A program made the translations under genes and the position numbers. A stretch of DNA of 64,000 nt from Acidiferrum sp963757145 (lineage in GTDB: Bacteria; Acidobacteriota; Terriglobia; Acidiferrales; UBA7541), in the NCBI GenBank assembly GCA_963757145.1, contig CAVWQK010000001.1, forward strand, positions 366,770 to 430,769, given 5' to 3'. This document shows positions 1-9,427 of this stretch, piece by piece. How positions within the stretch are numbered: the first letter of the stretch is position 1; each line of letters begins with the position of its first letter. The notes below the pieces were generated by a model. The model did not search any database. It had not been told where the DNA came from and saw only the letters and a list, made by a program, of their open reading frames with translations.

Positions 1-2
1 TC

Positions 3-152
3 GACTATTTTGACTATCGCCAAGTAAACGGCGTGCAGGTCCCCTTCGGACGACGACTTTCTGGCCCGACCGGCTCGTCCACCATCGAACTGAAACAAGT
101 GCGCCAAAACGTCCCAATCCCGCCTAAGTCTTTCGTATCAAACGAGAAGTAA
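3..152 (+). CDS. C-terminal end of a LolA-like / outer-membrane lipoprotein-sorting type protein (partial)
   Basis: The window opens inside a gene; only the last 49 residues are present, in the frame starting at base 3 and ending with TAA. The visible segment contains FDYRQVNGVQVPFGRRL followed by alternating polar and hydrophobic residues. This 'DYR..NGV..PF' pattern is typical of the last strands of acidobacterial proteins related to outer-membrane lipoprotein-sorting (LolA-type) domains. Recognition rests on this one motif, so the family call is tentative and the rest of the gene lies upstream of the window. Confidence 0.45.
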   Translation, partial: DYFDYRQVNGVQVPFGRRLSGPTGSSTIELKQVRQNVPIPPKSFVSNEK

Positions 153-181
153 CTCACTCCTGTCCCGTCAGAGTCGAATGG

Positions 182-746
182 ATGTCGCGGAATCGCGGGA
201 CCAAAGTCGACGAAGTCATCGCTGTCGCCGTCCTCCTTCTTGTGGGTCTTTGCGCTTTTTTTGTACGCCGATGGCTGGGACTCTCTCTGCGGCTCTCGGC
301 TTTTTCGGACGAACAGGAAGGAGCGGCACCGTGCAGGCGATTATCGGCTCATCTGCAAGATCGAAGACGACCGCTTGATCGTTCTTATCCTTCGCGTCGG
401 CTTTTCGCAAGGAAATCTATCGCTAGTAAGCAGCCTTCGGCCCCTGTCGTCCGCGATTCAACGTGAAGTCGAAGACATCGTCTGCCGCTTTGGAGGCGAA
501 GAGTTTGTCGTAATTCTTCCCGATGCGCCCCTGGACTCCGCGCGGCAGCGAGCCGAGCACCTGCGCGAGGCGACCAAGGAGCTTGCGGCCGAATTTCGTG
601 GCCAAACGCTGGGTCGCGTGACGCGGTCGATCGGAGTGGCCACCTTCCCCGCAAACGGCCTGACCGGCGATGCGCTCGTAGAATCTGCGGACGCGGCTCT
701 TTACCGAGCGAAGAAAGAAGGACGAAACTGCGTCGTTCTTGCGTAA
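182..746 (+). pseudogene. Decayed diguanylate-cyclase (GGDEF) gene: membrane N-terminus and C-terminal half of the GGDEF domain in different frames
   Basis: From 182 one frame encodes a basic start and a membrane segment (VIAVAVLLLVGLCAFFVRRW), the kind of N-terminus found on membrane GGDEF proteins. From about 465 a different frame encodes the second half of a GGDEF domain: RFGGEEF signature (GGEEF codons 492-506), the later 'SIGVATFP' strand and a 'ADAALYRAKKEGRN' end, stopping at 746. The first half of the GGDEF fold (the DxLT..NR and D..FK..ND motifs) is absent, and a RelE-like relic occupies the gap. In known GGDEF enzymes the missing half holds a metal-binding Asp, so no activity is expected. 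Inference: a membrane diguanylate cyclase gutted by deletion or insertion. Confidence 0.6.
321..426 (+). pseudogene. RelE-family toxin remnant (C-terminal third, frameshifted)
   Basis: Codons from 321 read ERHRAGDYRLICKIEDDRLI and then VLILRVG, which matches the core of RelE/ParE toxins (R..GDYR.I..IEDD.L.VL..RVGHR..IYR). After RVG the frame changes. In the next frame the typical ending RKEIYR plus stop is found exactly where expected (bases 409-426). One extra base in the run cttttcgc explains the shift. The N-terminal two-thirds of the toxin and any antitoxin gene are missing. It sits in the middle of the broken GGDEF gene. Confidence 0.6.
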
Positions 747-774
747 CCAAGTTGCGGATATGGCTATCTGTCAG

Positions 775-1989
775 TTACTTCGTCAGCTTCAGGAGTCGCG
801 CTGCGTTTTCGTTATAGACCTTTCTAAGAACGCCGTCCGGCAGGCCTATTCCGTAAATTCTCCATCGTCCCTGAGGCGGAACGGGTGCCGGCGCATAATC
901 AAAGTATTCGTCTTCGGTTTCAAGGAATCGATAGTAGATCTCGTAAAGGTCATCGCCGTAAATCTGCTGCGGCGTATCCGTTCCATTGGGAACGGCGTCC
1001 GTGCCAAAAAGAATCCGATCTTGATATTTGTCGAAGAATTGGCGCGACATGCGAGGCTGCCGGCCCAATTCACCCACTCGCGCCGCCATCTCGACGGTCA
1101 TGTTCGAGAAGCGATCCATGCATTCGCTCACGTAAGCAAGGTTCTCCGCGTCGTTGCCAACGTGCAGCACGATGAATTGGGTCTTCGGATGCTTTGCGAT
1201 CATTCTGTTTCGTGCCTCGAGCAATTCGAGGTTGCTCGGGAAGTCTTTTCCGTGGAAAGACCAGTCCGGGTGGTTGTTCAATTCTTCAAAACGCTCGTTC
1301 GTTCCGTCAGTGGGAAGAAAGAAAGCTTCGGGATCGGACACGTGAATCGCCACCGGCATACCCAGCGCTCCACAGGCCTCCCACATCGGATCGAACCGCG
1401 GATCGTCGATCTTGATGAGGCGACCCTCAGAGATATTTTCGCGAAGATAGAGCCCAAGCGTTTTCAATACCTTTAAGCCGCGAGCGCCGGCGCGATGAGC
1501 GCGCTCGATTTCGTCCGCCTGAAACTGTGGATAATTCGATTGGTTCGCATGATCCCAGGTGGGCTCAGTGAAAGTGATGAATCGATCCGGATGTGTTTTG
1601 TCGAAACGTCGGATGGTCTCCTCCAGTCCTTTCCCTGATCCTCCGGTCAAATTCACCAGAATCCGAATATTTTTGCGATCCATGACCGGAAGCAAGGTCT
1701 CCGGCGTCGCCAGGAAATCCATCGCTTCGCCAACTCCTACACCGTTCACGGATTTGGCTCGAATCGAGAGGTGCGTGTGAACGTCGATCACCGGATAGCG
1801 CGACTTGGGAACTTTGGTTTCCGGGACATGCAACATGCTCTTCGGACGAAACTCTGCGAGATCCAATTTCATTTTGCCAGCGCCTTCAGGCGACTTTAGC
1901 TGTGCGCTCAATGCAGGAGACGGTAACACGCTGGCAATTGCAGCCGTCCCCAAGCTCTCCAACCACCGTCTGCGGTTCAGTTTGTTCAA
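775..1989 (-). CDS. Tat-exported metal-dependent amidohydrolase (amidohydrolase-2 / TIM-barrel type)
   Basis: A 404-residue protein. It starts with a twin-arginine type signal (NRRRWLESLGTAAIASVLPS) ending near ALSAQ around residue 30, so it is probably exported to the periplasm. The metal site of the amidohydrolase-2 family is visible: VIDVHTH at about 67-73 at the end of the first strand, AIHVSDP and FIVLHVGND in the middle, and ILFGTDAVPN near residue 330. Members of this family hydrolyse or decarboxylate small aromatic or cyclic acids; the substrate cannot be read from sequence. It is transcribed alone, convergent with the GGDEF relic. Confidence 0.8.
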   Translation of the reverse strand: MNKLNRRRWLESLGTAAIASVLPSPALSAQLKSPEGAGKMKLDLAEFRPKSMLHVPETKVPKSRYPVIDVHTHLSIRAKSVNGVGVGEAMDFLATPETLLPVMDRKNIRILVNLTGGSGKGLEETIRRFDKTHPDRFITFTEPTWDHANQSNYPQFQADEIERAHRAGARGLKVLKTLGLYLRENISEGRLIKIDDPRFDPMWEACGALGMPVAIHVSDPEAFFLPTDGTNERFEELNNHPDWSFHGKDFPSNLELLEARNRMIAKHPKTQFIVLHVGNDAENLAYVSECMDRFSNMTVEMAARVGELGRQPRMSRQFFDKYQDRILFGTDAVPNGTDTPQQIYGDDLYEIYYRFLETEDEYFDYAPAPVPPQGRWRIYGIGLPDGVLRKVYNENAARLLKLTK

Positions 1990-2265
1990 CTCTTCCTCCC
2001 GAAGTTTCCATCTGATGGAGCGAGCCGAATTCCTCTTCGAACAGGTCGGCTTATTTTTGATTTTCTTCTGTATCGTTTACTTTCGGTCGCCAGAGTCGCA
2101 TAAATTCATCGACAACTCAAACCCAAGGCAGGCTGAGGCTCAGGGAATGGCGATGTCGCGGAGGTTTACTGAACCGAAGTTCTTCAAAAACGAGAGCGGG
2201 CGATGGGAATCGAGGTTAGCTTGAATGGTCGGAAGCGTTCCGGAGGACTCCCTTCGCAGCTGTCC
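1990..2265. other. Intergenic, no gene seen
   Basis: This stretch of about 275 bases lies between the amidohydrolase start and the 3' end of the split histidine kinase. No frame has a protein-like pattern, and I see no clear hairpin with a T-run. It probably carries the amidohydrolase promoter next to 1990. Confidence 0.4.
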
Positions 2266-3213
2266 CTATGCAGCTGCGCCAGCCGCCTTCGTCCGCTGGT
2301 CTGTTGTCGTCCCGTGGTCTATTGGGCTGCGTGCAAGAATGGTAGTGCCCTCCTGCGCGTTTGAGTGAATGGAAAGCTCTCCGCCAATCAGTTTCATGCG
2401 CTCCTTCATGCTGGTCAGGCCAAGTCCGTGCCCGAGGACTGATAGCGTCGGATCGAACCCAGAGCCCGAGTCATGCACCCTCAATTGGATCATCTGCGCA
2501 AGACACTCGAGTGAAACTTCGAACCGGCCCACACCACTGTATTTCACGGCATTGTGGAGAGCTTCTTGCAATACACGGAAGAAGCAAAGCGCAACATCAT
2601 CAGAAAGGCCTTCTGGAAGGCCGTCGCAACGGAGGTCAACCTCCACGTTCTGCCGCTCCGAAAGCTCTCTGCAAAAGCTGGAAGCCGCTACTTCGAGTCC
2701 CAGGTATTCAAGTTTCGACGAATGCAGGCGGTGCGAAAGGGCCTGAATATCGATTTCCAAGTCGGACACCCGTGCGCAGGCGTCTTCGATGTGCCGGCTC
2801 GTTTTTTGTTCTGGGTTAGGAAGTTCTTGCTTTATCATTTTCAGACTTACTGCGACCATCGCCAGGCGCTGATTGATGTCGTCGTGCAATTCTCTGGCGA
2901 TCCGGGCACGCTCTGTTTCCTGCGCTTCAATCAACCTGCGGCCAAAGCCGGAAATGGCCTCTTCGGCCAGCTTGCGTTCTGTGATATCGGCGATCACCGA
3001 AAGGGCGCACATCTCTCCATTGACCTCGATCAATTCGGCTGACCCGAGGGAAGTTCGAATTTGACCGTCCTTTCTACGAAAGATAACCTCCCGATCTCTG
3101 ATGTGCCCCTCTCCGAGAAGCTCTCTCGTAAACGTAGTTCGTTGATCCGGATTGGCCCAAAGTTCGATCTCGAGCGGGGTCCGACCGATGACCTCGTCAC
3201 GCTTCCAACCGGT
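2266..3213 (-). pseudogene. Histidine kinase, C-terminal part: rest of PAS domain, HisKA_3 and HATPase (split gene)
   Basis: The frame is open from 3213 downward and begins in mid-PAS domain (GWKRDEVIGRTPLEI) through the PAS end IEVNGEMCALSVIADITERK. A HisKA_3 dimerisation helix follows with the phospho-acceptor motif ERARIARELHDDINQRL, then a HATPase_c domain with N box (ALHNAVKYSG), G1 box (VHDSGSGFD) and G2-like region (GHGLGLTSMKERM). This is a NarL-partner type kinase. The upstream half of the same gene lies at 3716-4999, separated by a transposase fragment. An internal ATG at 3033 could start a shortened kinase, but that product would lack most of the PAS domain. Confidence 0.8.
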
Positions 3214-3715
3214 TTAACGTGCGAGCGATCGACCTGCGGTATCTGCAGCGCTGGAGTGCCGTGCGTCGCAAAGACCCGCTCGTTCAAATGGGTGTGGATG
3301 AGATTTACTTCGGCAAGCAGATGAAGTTCATCACCGTGGTCAGTAACTTGGATACCGGCGAACCCTTGTGGTTTGGGCAGGACCGCAAACAGGAAACACT
3401 CGATGAGTTTTTCCGGACACAACGAAGCGCTACCCAACGGAAACGAGTGGAGGCGGCTTGCGTGGATATGTGGCGGCCCTTCACCAACAGCATTGAACAA
3501 TGGGCGCGGAACTGCCGCATCGTCTACGACAAGTTTCACGTTTTGCAGCACGCCAACAAAGCCATCGATGAAGTGCGCCGGGCGGAGTTTTTCCGTAAAG
3601 GCGGGCGCATGCGCGGTGTAGTGAAGGGCAAGCGCTGGCTGCTGTTGACGCGCTGGACGAATCTGGACAGCCAGAAACGGCAGCAGCTAAACAATTTGTT
3701 CGCCCTCAACCGGCG
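3214..3715 (+). mobile_element. Internal fragment of an ISL3-family transposase inserted in the histidine kinase
   Basis: The plus strand encodes VRAIDLRYLQRW, then GVDEIYFGK and EAACVDMWRPF (the first two catalytic Asp regions of DDE_Tnp_ISL3), and CRIVYDKFHVLQHAN through LLTRWTNLDSQKRQQLNNLF. This is the middle of an ISL3 transposase: the N-terminal zinc-binding part and the C-terminal catalytic Glu region are both absent, and no terminal inverted repeats are seen. Both edges fall inside the PAS codons of the surrounding kinase, with the triplet GGT at 3211-3213 and again at 3716-3718. Confidence 0.8.
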
Positions 3716-4999
3716 GGTGAGAATTTCGAAAGTCTGGTTAACGTCAATGTAGCAATCATCTCTGGCATTAACGATGGTGATTGCAAAGGGGCTTTGTCGA
3801 AAGGCTTTGGAGAACTTTTCCTCCGACTTTCCAAGCTTGAGTTCTGCATTCCGTCTTCGCGTCCTTTGCCAGAACAAGCCAAAGATCAACAAAGACTGAA
3901 TGAAAATCACTGCAATCGCAGTAAGGAAGTATTTCCTGCCCTGCTCCCAAAGTGTAGGTTCGCGGTACAAGATCTCGGTGCCGGGAGGCAAAGCCGACTC
4001 GGGGATGTTCCATCGCTGGAGAGCTCGCCAATCCACGCGAGATCGAAGACCTGTGACGTGCCCGATCGGAATCTTGTCAACGGGCTCACCCGACAATACC
4101 CGTGCTGCCGTGCTCGCGGTCAACTGGATGGTGTCTGTGTTCTCCTGGTACGCCCCACCAATACACCCGTGGTTCAAACAAAGATTCTGCCAGGCCGAAT
4201 AGGTGGGAACCCGCTGTGCCACCGCATCGAGCAGGTCAAAACCAGCGAGCGGTGGCTGGCCCGACTCGGCAAGCCCCATCTGAAACAGAACCACGGTGTG
4301 AGGAGGCAGTGCGTCAACTCTTTCGAAAAGCTTACGCCCCGGAGGCTCGACAAGGTATATCTCTCTCACCTTTCCTTGATAACGACTGAGTTCGTTATGG
4401 GTGGCTGCCAGCCACGGCGGATCGTTCGGGGAGATCACCGCCACCACCTCTGTGTCCGGCTGAAGTTGCAGGGCAAGATCGATTGTTTCTCCAAGACCCA
4501 CATGGTTCGTGACACCGGACACACCTCGCCAGGTCTGCCCTCCAAACTGCCAATCGCTGACTGCCGAATAGACGACGGGCACACCCGGAAACATTTTTTC
4601 GCGGTACTGCACCGCAAACGAAACTGCCGGTGGGGCAATTGCAACGACGAGATCCAGCTTCACACCTGCAAACCTGCGATAGAGAGCCTCTGCTACGCCC
4701 TCCAGATAATGTTTCTCGTCTATACGGTGGGGTGCTTCCAGATATGCTTCATCGAATGTAATATCCGCCTTAACCTGAGCGCGCACTGAAGACTCGAAGG
4801 CTTCCAGAAACTGAGTGCGTTGCCCATATTCGCTAAAGACCAACAGCACGCGCTTTTCGTGCTGATGTTGCGCAGCTACGGAACCAGGAAAAACACACAG
4901 AAAAATGACAAGAATTGCACACCGGGCGGGCGAACGGAGACTCACTCTGCCATGCGAATTGGAATAACTGCACCCTCTCACGTCGGATGCATGCCTCAT
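3716..4999 (-). pseudogene. Histidine kinase, N-terminal part: periplasmic ABC-type binding domain, TM segment, start of PAS (split gene)
   Basis: After a signal/anchor (CAILVIFLCVFPGSVAAQ) the protein has an ABC-substrate-binding-like sensor domain (KRVLLVFSEYGQRTQFL ... VVYSAVSDWQFGG ... GGAYQENTDTIQL), a membrane segment (FLTAIAVIFIQSLLIFGLFW), and the beginning of a PAS domain (KSEEKFSKAFRQSPFAI, DVNQTFEILT). The coding sense is then replaced by the ISL3 fragment. Deleting 3211/3214-3715/3718 joins TFEILT to GWKRDEV in frame and restores a canonical PAS loop, so this and 2266-3213 were one kinase of roughly 730 residues. ATG at 4999 is preferred; a TTG at 5020 is the alternative. It lies 138 bp downstream of a TonB receptor on the same strand. 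Confidence 0.8.
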
Positions 5000-5137
5000 C
5001 GGACCACCCGACAGTCCCAAGACGTTCTTCGAAGTCTACAAACGGGCCCCTCCGCAGTGAACGTTCTTTTCATGAGGTCCTCACATCTTTGAACCACAGT
5101 GGTAGGTGATCCGTGTGCAAATCAAGTGAGCCCTGTT

Positions 5138-8100
5138 CTAGAACCCGAGGCGCACGGCCAACTGCATGATTCGCGGCCCCCGGTCCGCAGTGATCCTTCC
5201 CAGAGCTGAATTGACCTGCTGTCCGGTCGAGGGATCGAACAAGGCAGTGTTATTCACGCTGGACCACTGCGGGTGGTTAAACGTGTTAAACATCTCGACT
5301 CGCAGTTGAGAATCAACACGTTCTCCGAAGCGAAAGTGCTTTGCCACAGCTATATCCCAGTTGTTGACACCAGGCCCATAGAATGCAGCGCCATTCCAAG
5401 CCGTCCCAATCTGGCCCGTGGCCGGAAGGGCGAATACATTCGGACTGAAATAGTGATTGAAAGCACGTTGGCTTCTGGGCAGCACCGGGTTCCCGGTGAG
5501 GATCACCTGGGCTCCGTCGCCTCCGCCCGTAATGTTTTCATTGTTGGTTGTACTCAAGTTGACATTCATCGGCTGACCAGAGACGAAAGAAGCTATTCCG
5601 GAGACTTCCCAGTTGTCCAGGGCCCAGCGGCTGAACCCATTGTCCCAGTGCCTGCTCACGTTCGGTAATTCCCAGACCCAGAAGGGAGTGAGACGATGTC
5701 GCATATCGTTACTGCTAGGGCCATAGGTTAGAGAGTACGGGACGTATGTCGTGCCCTTGCGATCATCCAGCGCTTTCGAATAGGTATACGAAATGCCGTA
5801 CGACAATCCGTGCGACATGCGCCGATTGAACGTGACCTGCAAAGAGTTGTAGTTCGCGTTGTTTCCCCATTCTGAGTCGTTTATCGACGAATACCCGGGG
5901 TAAGGACGGAAGTAGTTATCCGGAAGCGGCGTCCCGGTGGTCGGATCCCGGTTTTGCGGCAAGAACTGCGCCCCGTAAGGGACCTCGTTCCGATTGAAAG
6001 TGTACGGACCGTTACGGGAAACTAAGCCTATATAGGATGCGCTTAGAACGGTGTTGAAGCCAACCGACCGCTGGACGCCGAGCGACCACGAGTCTGAGTA
6101 CGGCAACTTTGCGTTGGGGTTGGCATAGTTCGCGGATGGTGGACTCAGCAGGCCCGGAACGGCGGACGGATCTGTGACGTTTCCGTAATACGAGGTTGGG
6201 TAGGAAATGGCCGGTGCGTTGATGATGTAGCCAAAGATAGATCCCGAGAAAGTGCGCATGGCAGCAAATCTGCCGATGCCACCCCGGATTGCTGTCTTAC
6301 CGTCCCCGAATGGGTCATACGCAAAGCCCAACCTTGGCTCGACAATGACGTTCTGAGAGTGAAAAATGCCCTGCCAATCTGGGGAACCTACGCTGACAGT
6401 TCCCGGCGCGAACGTTCCACTTCCGGGAACGGAGTAGTTCAAGTAAGCGGACGGAAATCTTTCACCATTCAGAGGATTTTCCATCATCCTCACGCCATTC
6501 ACCAAAACAGGCTGAAACAGCACCGGAGCAGCAGCGGGTTTGTAGAGATTGAGATTCAATATCGCGCCCTGTCCGCCGGTGATCGCCTGCGGGATGTCAT
6601 AGCTGAACCTGCCTCCAAAATTGAGAGACAGTCTTCGGGACACTTGCCAATTGTCTTGCGTATACCATTGCAGAGCTTTTGCGGTATTCGAGTCGTCGAC
6701 AAAGTTTGTAACCTGGACATTGCTGTCGAAATATCCAAGCAATGCCTCGGCAAAGGAGTACCCCACATTATTCGGATTGCTTGGATTGGCGCCGTCGAGC
6801 ATAAAGAGGCCGCCAGGGCTTCCACTTCCAAGATGGTGGGGTTGGTTCTGGTGCTCGTCGTCGTAGTACACGCCAAACTTCATCTGATGGTTGTTGTGGA
6901 TATAGGTGAAATTGTCGGCCACGGACAGGCCGTAGTAGTGATCGTCCATCGGAAAGCGAGGGTCATAGCTGAAGTTCGGGCCGTGGGACAGATCGCTAAA
7001 CATGAACCCTGGGAGCATCCCGAGTGGATTGGTCTGCGGATACAATTGCGGTAAACGAATGCCGGTTGATGCCATTTGAAATCCCTGAAGCGTTGCAGGT
7101 GGGACGGAAGTCCGCTCGTGCTTGGCAGTGTATCCCCCCGCCAACTCGTTAACCATGTGTGCGTTAAGCATATAAGAAGCGTTCAGTTCAAACCTTTGCA
7201 CGCTGTTGTTGTAGGATTGCTCGCCGTTCCAACCTGCGCTGATTCCGGGTTCATTCACCCCCGTAGAGCCAAAGAATCCTTGCTGCCACCGGCCGAAGAG
7301 GCGCCACTTATCCGAAGGAGCATAGTCGAGACGCAGCGACGTCTGATTGACGGGGTTGTGGGCGACAGCGGGAAGTACGTAGTTATAAAAACCCTGACTC
7401 ACGGCCACATTCGTGAAATTGGGAATGGGAAACAAGTTCAACAGGGCTTGCATCGTTGGAACAATTTGACCTGGGTTCACGACGTTCCCCGGATATTGCT
7501 GATGGGTGACCGGGTCGTACACCGGAATTTGCTGCGTCGTTCCAGGAAAGAAGCTCTGGGAAAAATTTCCGGTGCGCTCTGATGCAGTTGGCATCCGGAG
7601 CTCATTCAAACCCTGCGGCACGGTGCTCGGCTCGTTATCGTAGGAGAAGAAAAAGAACACCTTGCTTCGCTTCCGGTCGTAAACCCGAGGAATGAAAAGC
7701 GGTCCGCCCAACGTTCCGGTCACCGTATTGAAGCGATAACGGCTTTTGGGTTGGCCGTTCAGATTACTAAAATAGTCGTTCGCATTCAGGGCTTCATTCC
7801 TGAACGCATACCACAAGGTACCGTGATAATCCTTCGTCCCCGATTTCGTAGTCACGTCAAGAACCGCCCCCTGCGCTTTCCCACGTTCGGGTTCATAACC
7901 GCTTACGAGTACCTTAACGTCTTGGATGTTGGCTACCACGGTCGGCGAGTCGTCCCAGCTAACGTTGCTCAAACTCGAAAAAACTCCGTTCGTGCTGAAG
8001 TACGCGGCGCTCTGAGAAGCAATGGCCATGAAACCTGCCTGCGAAGAGATAACGCTCAAGGTATTAAAGCCGTTTCCTAAGTATGTGGAGCCCGGAATGA

Positions 8101-8599
8101 TTTTTGTGAGAGCCACATAGTCGTTGCCAAGTACCGGAAGGGCCGCCATTTCATCGGCGGAAATGACGGCGGATTGTTCTGAACTTGTGGTCGCAACGGG
8201 AGGAGTGTCCAAGGTGACGGTAACGATCTCGGAGCCCGACCCGAGTCTCAGCATCACCTTTCCCACGGAAAGCCGATCGGCTGTTAGAACCACGATGTCA
8301 TTGATCTCGAGGTTTTCAAAACCATTCTTCGTCATTGATAGTCTGTAAGTGCCGGGAGCGAGTTGGGTGAATACAAAGTAGCCGTCTTCGTTCGTTTCCG
8401 TTGTCGCACTCGTCTTGAGGAGCGGGTCAATCATTCGGACCGTGGCCGCTGGGACGGAGCGCTGCTGCGGATCGACCACTGTCCCGCTTATAACCCCGCT
8501 GACCGACTGAGCAAACGCCATTTCCGCTGATAGTGAAGCTGCCACACAAAACACAAACAAAATGACGAGTCGTTTAACGGAACGCCGCCCATGCGCCAT
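5138..8599 (-). CDS. Oar-type TonB-dependent receptor with N-terminal carboxypeptidase-regulatory domain
   Basis: About 1150 residues. A signal peptide (VKRLVILFVFCVAASLSAEM) is followed by a beta-sandwich regulatory domain (GVISGTVVDPQQRSVPAATV ... GYFVFTQLAPGTYRLSM), a plug-like segment (SAVISADEMAALPVLGNDY) and a long outer-membrane barrel ending in aromatic LAVRLGF, the usual C-terminal barrel signature. This architecture is greatly expanded in acidobacteria, where such receptors are thought to import oligosaccharides or other polymers. The ligand is unknown. Start 8599 places the signal peptide correctly; an in-frame ATG at 8650 exists. The split histidine kinase follows on the same strand and may once have been co-transcribed. 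Confidence 0.85.
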   Translation of the reverse strand: MAHGRRSVKRLVILFVFCVAASLSAEMAFAQSVSGVISGTVVDPQQRSVPAATVRMIDPLLKTSATTETNEDGYFVFTQLAPGTYRLSMTKNGFENLEINDIVVLTADRLSVGKVMLRLGSGSEIVTVTLDTPPVATTSSEQSAVISADEMAALPVLGNDYVALTKIIPGSTYLGNGFNTLSVISSQAGFMAIASQSAAYFSTNGVFSSLSNVSWDDSPTVVANIQDVKVLVSGYEPERGKAQGAVLDVTTKSGTKDYHGTLWYAFRNEALNANDYFSNLNGQPKSRYRFNTVTGTLGGPLFIPRVYDRKRSKVFFFFSYDNEPSTVPQGLNELRMPTASERTGNFSQSFFPGTTQQIPVYDPVTHQQYPGNVVNPGQIVPTMQALLNLFPIPNFTNVAVSQGFYNYVLPAVAHNPVNQTSLRLDYAPSDKWRLFGRWQQGFFGSTGVNEPGISAGWNGEQSYNNSVQRFELNASYMLNAHMVNELAGGYTAKHERTSVPPATLQGFQMASTGIRLPQLYPQTNPLGMLPGFMFSDLSHGPNFSYDPRFPMDDHYYGLSVADNFTYIHNNHQMKFGVYYDDEHQNQPHHLGSGSPGGLFMLDGANPSNPNNVGYSFAEALLGYFDSNVQVTNFVDDSNTAKALQWYTQDNWQVSRRLSLNFGGRFSYDIPQAITGGQGAILNLNLYKPAAAPVLFQPVLVNGVRMMENPLNGERFPSAYLNYSVPGSGTFAPGTVSVGSPDWQGIFHSQNVIVEPRLGFAYDPFGDGKTAIRGGIGRFAAMRTFSGSIFGYIINAPAISYPTSYYGNVTDPSAVPGLLSPPSANYANPNAKLPYSDSWSLGVQRSVGFNTVLSASYIGLVSRNGPYTFNRNEVPYGAQFLPQNRDPTTGTPLPDNYFRPYPGYSSINDSEWGNNANYNSLQVTFNRRMSHGLSYGISYTYSKALDDRKGTTYVPYSLTYGPSSNDMRHRLTPFWVWELPNVSRHWDNGFSRWALDNWEVSGIASFVSGQPMNVNLSTTNNENITGGGDGAQVILTGNPVLPRSQRAFNHYFSPNVFALPATGQIGTAWNGAAFYGPGVNNWDIAVAKHFRFGERVDSQLRVEMFNTFNHPQWSSVNNTALFDPSTGQQVNSALGRITADRGPRIMQLAVRLGF

Positions 8600-8823
8600 G
8601 ACGAGGCTGCGCAGCCTTCGTACATTCGGCGATTGGGGCCAGGGCAACATTTTTTGGGTTTGGCAAGGATTCGAAAATCGGAGAACTGGTTCAACGCGAC
8701 GACCCGTGATCGAGCGCCTATGGATTCGTCGATGATCCTTGGGGATGGTTATCGACCCACCAGGTAGCTCTCACTCTCGATTTTCAGGCGGCAGTCTAAA
8801 CGGTCGCAAGGTGTCCGGGGTAC

Positions 8824-8839
8824 CTGTCAATTCTGACAG
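8824..8839. promoter_or_regulatory. Perfect inverted repeat CTGTCA-N4-TGACAG
   Basis: Six-base perfect arms with a four-base spacer, lying between the divergent starts of the TonB receptor and the first orphan response regulator. It is a candidate operator. No known regulator consensus was assigned. Confidence 0.4.
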
Positions 8840-8876
8840 TGGTCTATCCCCGGCTTGGCGGTCTCTCATACGAGTT

Positions 8877-8891
8877 AAGTGTGTAACACTT
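8877..8891. promoter_or_regulatory. Perfect inverted repeat AAGTGT-N3-ACACTT
   Basis: Six-base arms with three-base spacer, in the same divergent promoter region, about 135 bases before the response-regulator start at 9026. Candidate operator. Confidence 0.4.
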
Positions 8892-8910
8892 CACGAGATA
8901 CGGTGCACGA

Positions 8911-8923
8911 GTGCTGTCAGCAC
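8911..8923. promoter_or_regulatory. Perfect inverted repeat GTGCTG-N1-CAGCAC
   Basis: Six-base arms around a single base, 102 bases before the response-regulator start. It is the third palindrome within 100 bases. Together the three suggest a protein-binding region rather than a terminator, because none has a following T-run. Confidence 0.4.
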
Positions 8924-9025
8924 AGCCCCAGCCTAGCGAATTACGCGCTGGCTGGACGAACTACCCCACCAAACCATATAAATACAGCACTCGTCCTGTT
9001 CGACCGGTAGGAGACTGCTTACGAA

Positions 9026-9427
9026 ATGCCCCAAGCGAGAACACTCATAGTTGATGATATGGATGACTTCCGCCAATTCCTGTGTTCCACCTTGCAGGAA
9101 AAGACTCGATGCGAAGTTGTCGGTGAAGCTTCAGATGGATTGCAGGCTGTCCGGCAAGCCGAAGAGCTGCAACCGGACCTCATTCTACTTGACCTCGGGC
9201 TGCCCACACTGAACGGTATGGAGGCGGCTCGCCGAATTCGTAAGGTTTCGCCCAATTCCAAGATACTGTTTGTCACGCAGAATTCCTCTCCAGAGGTTGC
9301 CCAAGGGGCGATTCGACTGGGCGCTTCCGGCTATTTGGTAAAGTCCGATGCGACGGACCTTCCGTTTGCCGTTGAAACAGTTCTCCAGGGCGAAAAGTAC
9401 GTGAGTAGCCGCGTCACCCGAGTTTAA
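9026..9427 (+). CDS. Orphan single-domain response regulator (receiver only)
   Basis: A 133-residue CheY-like receiver. The acidic pair is in LIVDDMDD, the phospho-acceptor Asp in LILLDLGLP, and the conserved Lys in YLVKSDA. In NarL-type regulators this receiver is followed by a LuxR helix-turn-helix domain. Here the protein stops 15 residues after the last receiver helix (KYVSSRVTRV), so it has no output domain. No kinase is adjacent. It is closely similar to the receivers at 9581 and 32931, suggesting a local paralogous family. Confidence 0.85.
   Translation: MPQARTLIVDDMDDFRQFLCSTLQEKTRCEVVGEASDGLQAVRQAEELQPDLILLDLGLPTLNGMEAARRIRKVSPNSKILFVTQNSSPEVAQGAIRLGASGYLVKSDATDLPFAVETVLQGEKYVSSRVTRV

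Noticed and set aside
739..1476. 245-codon plus-strand frame opposite the amidohydrolase
   Set aside because: It is antisense to a well-supported amidohydrolase and has no domain pattern; it is a shadow of the real gene's codon bias.
3794..4789. 331-codon plus-strand frame
   Set aside because: Antisense of the histidine kinase N-terminal half; no motif or ribosome site.
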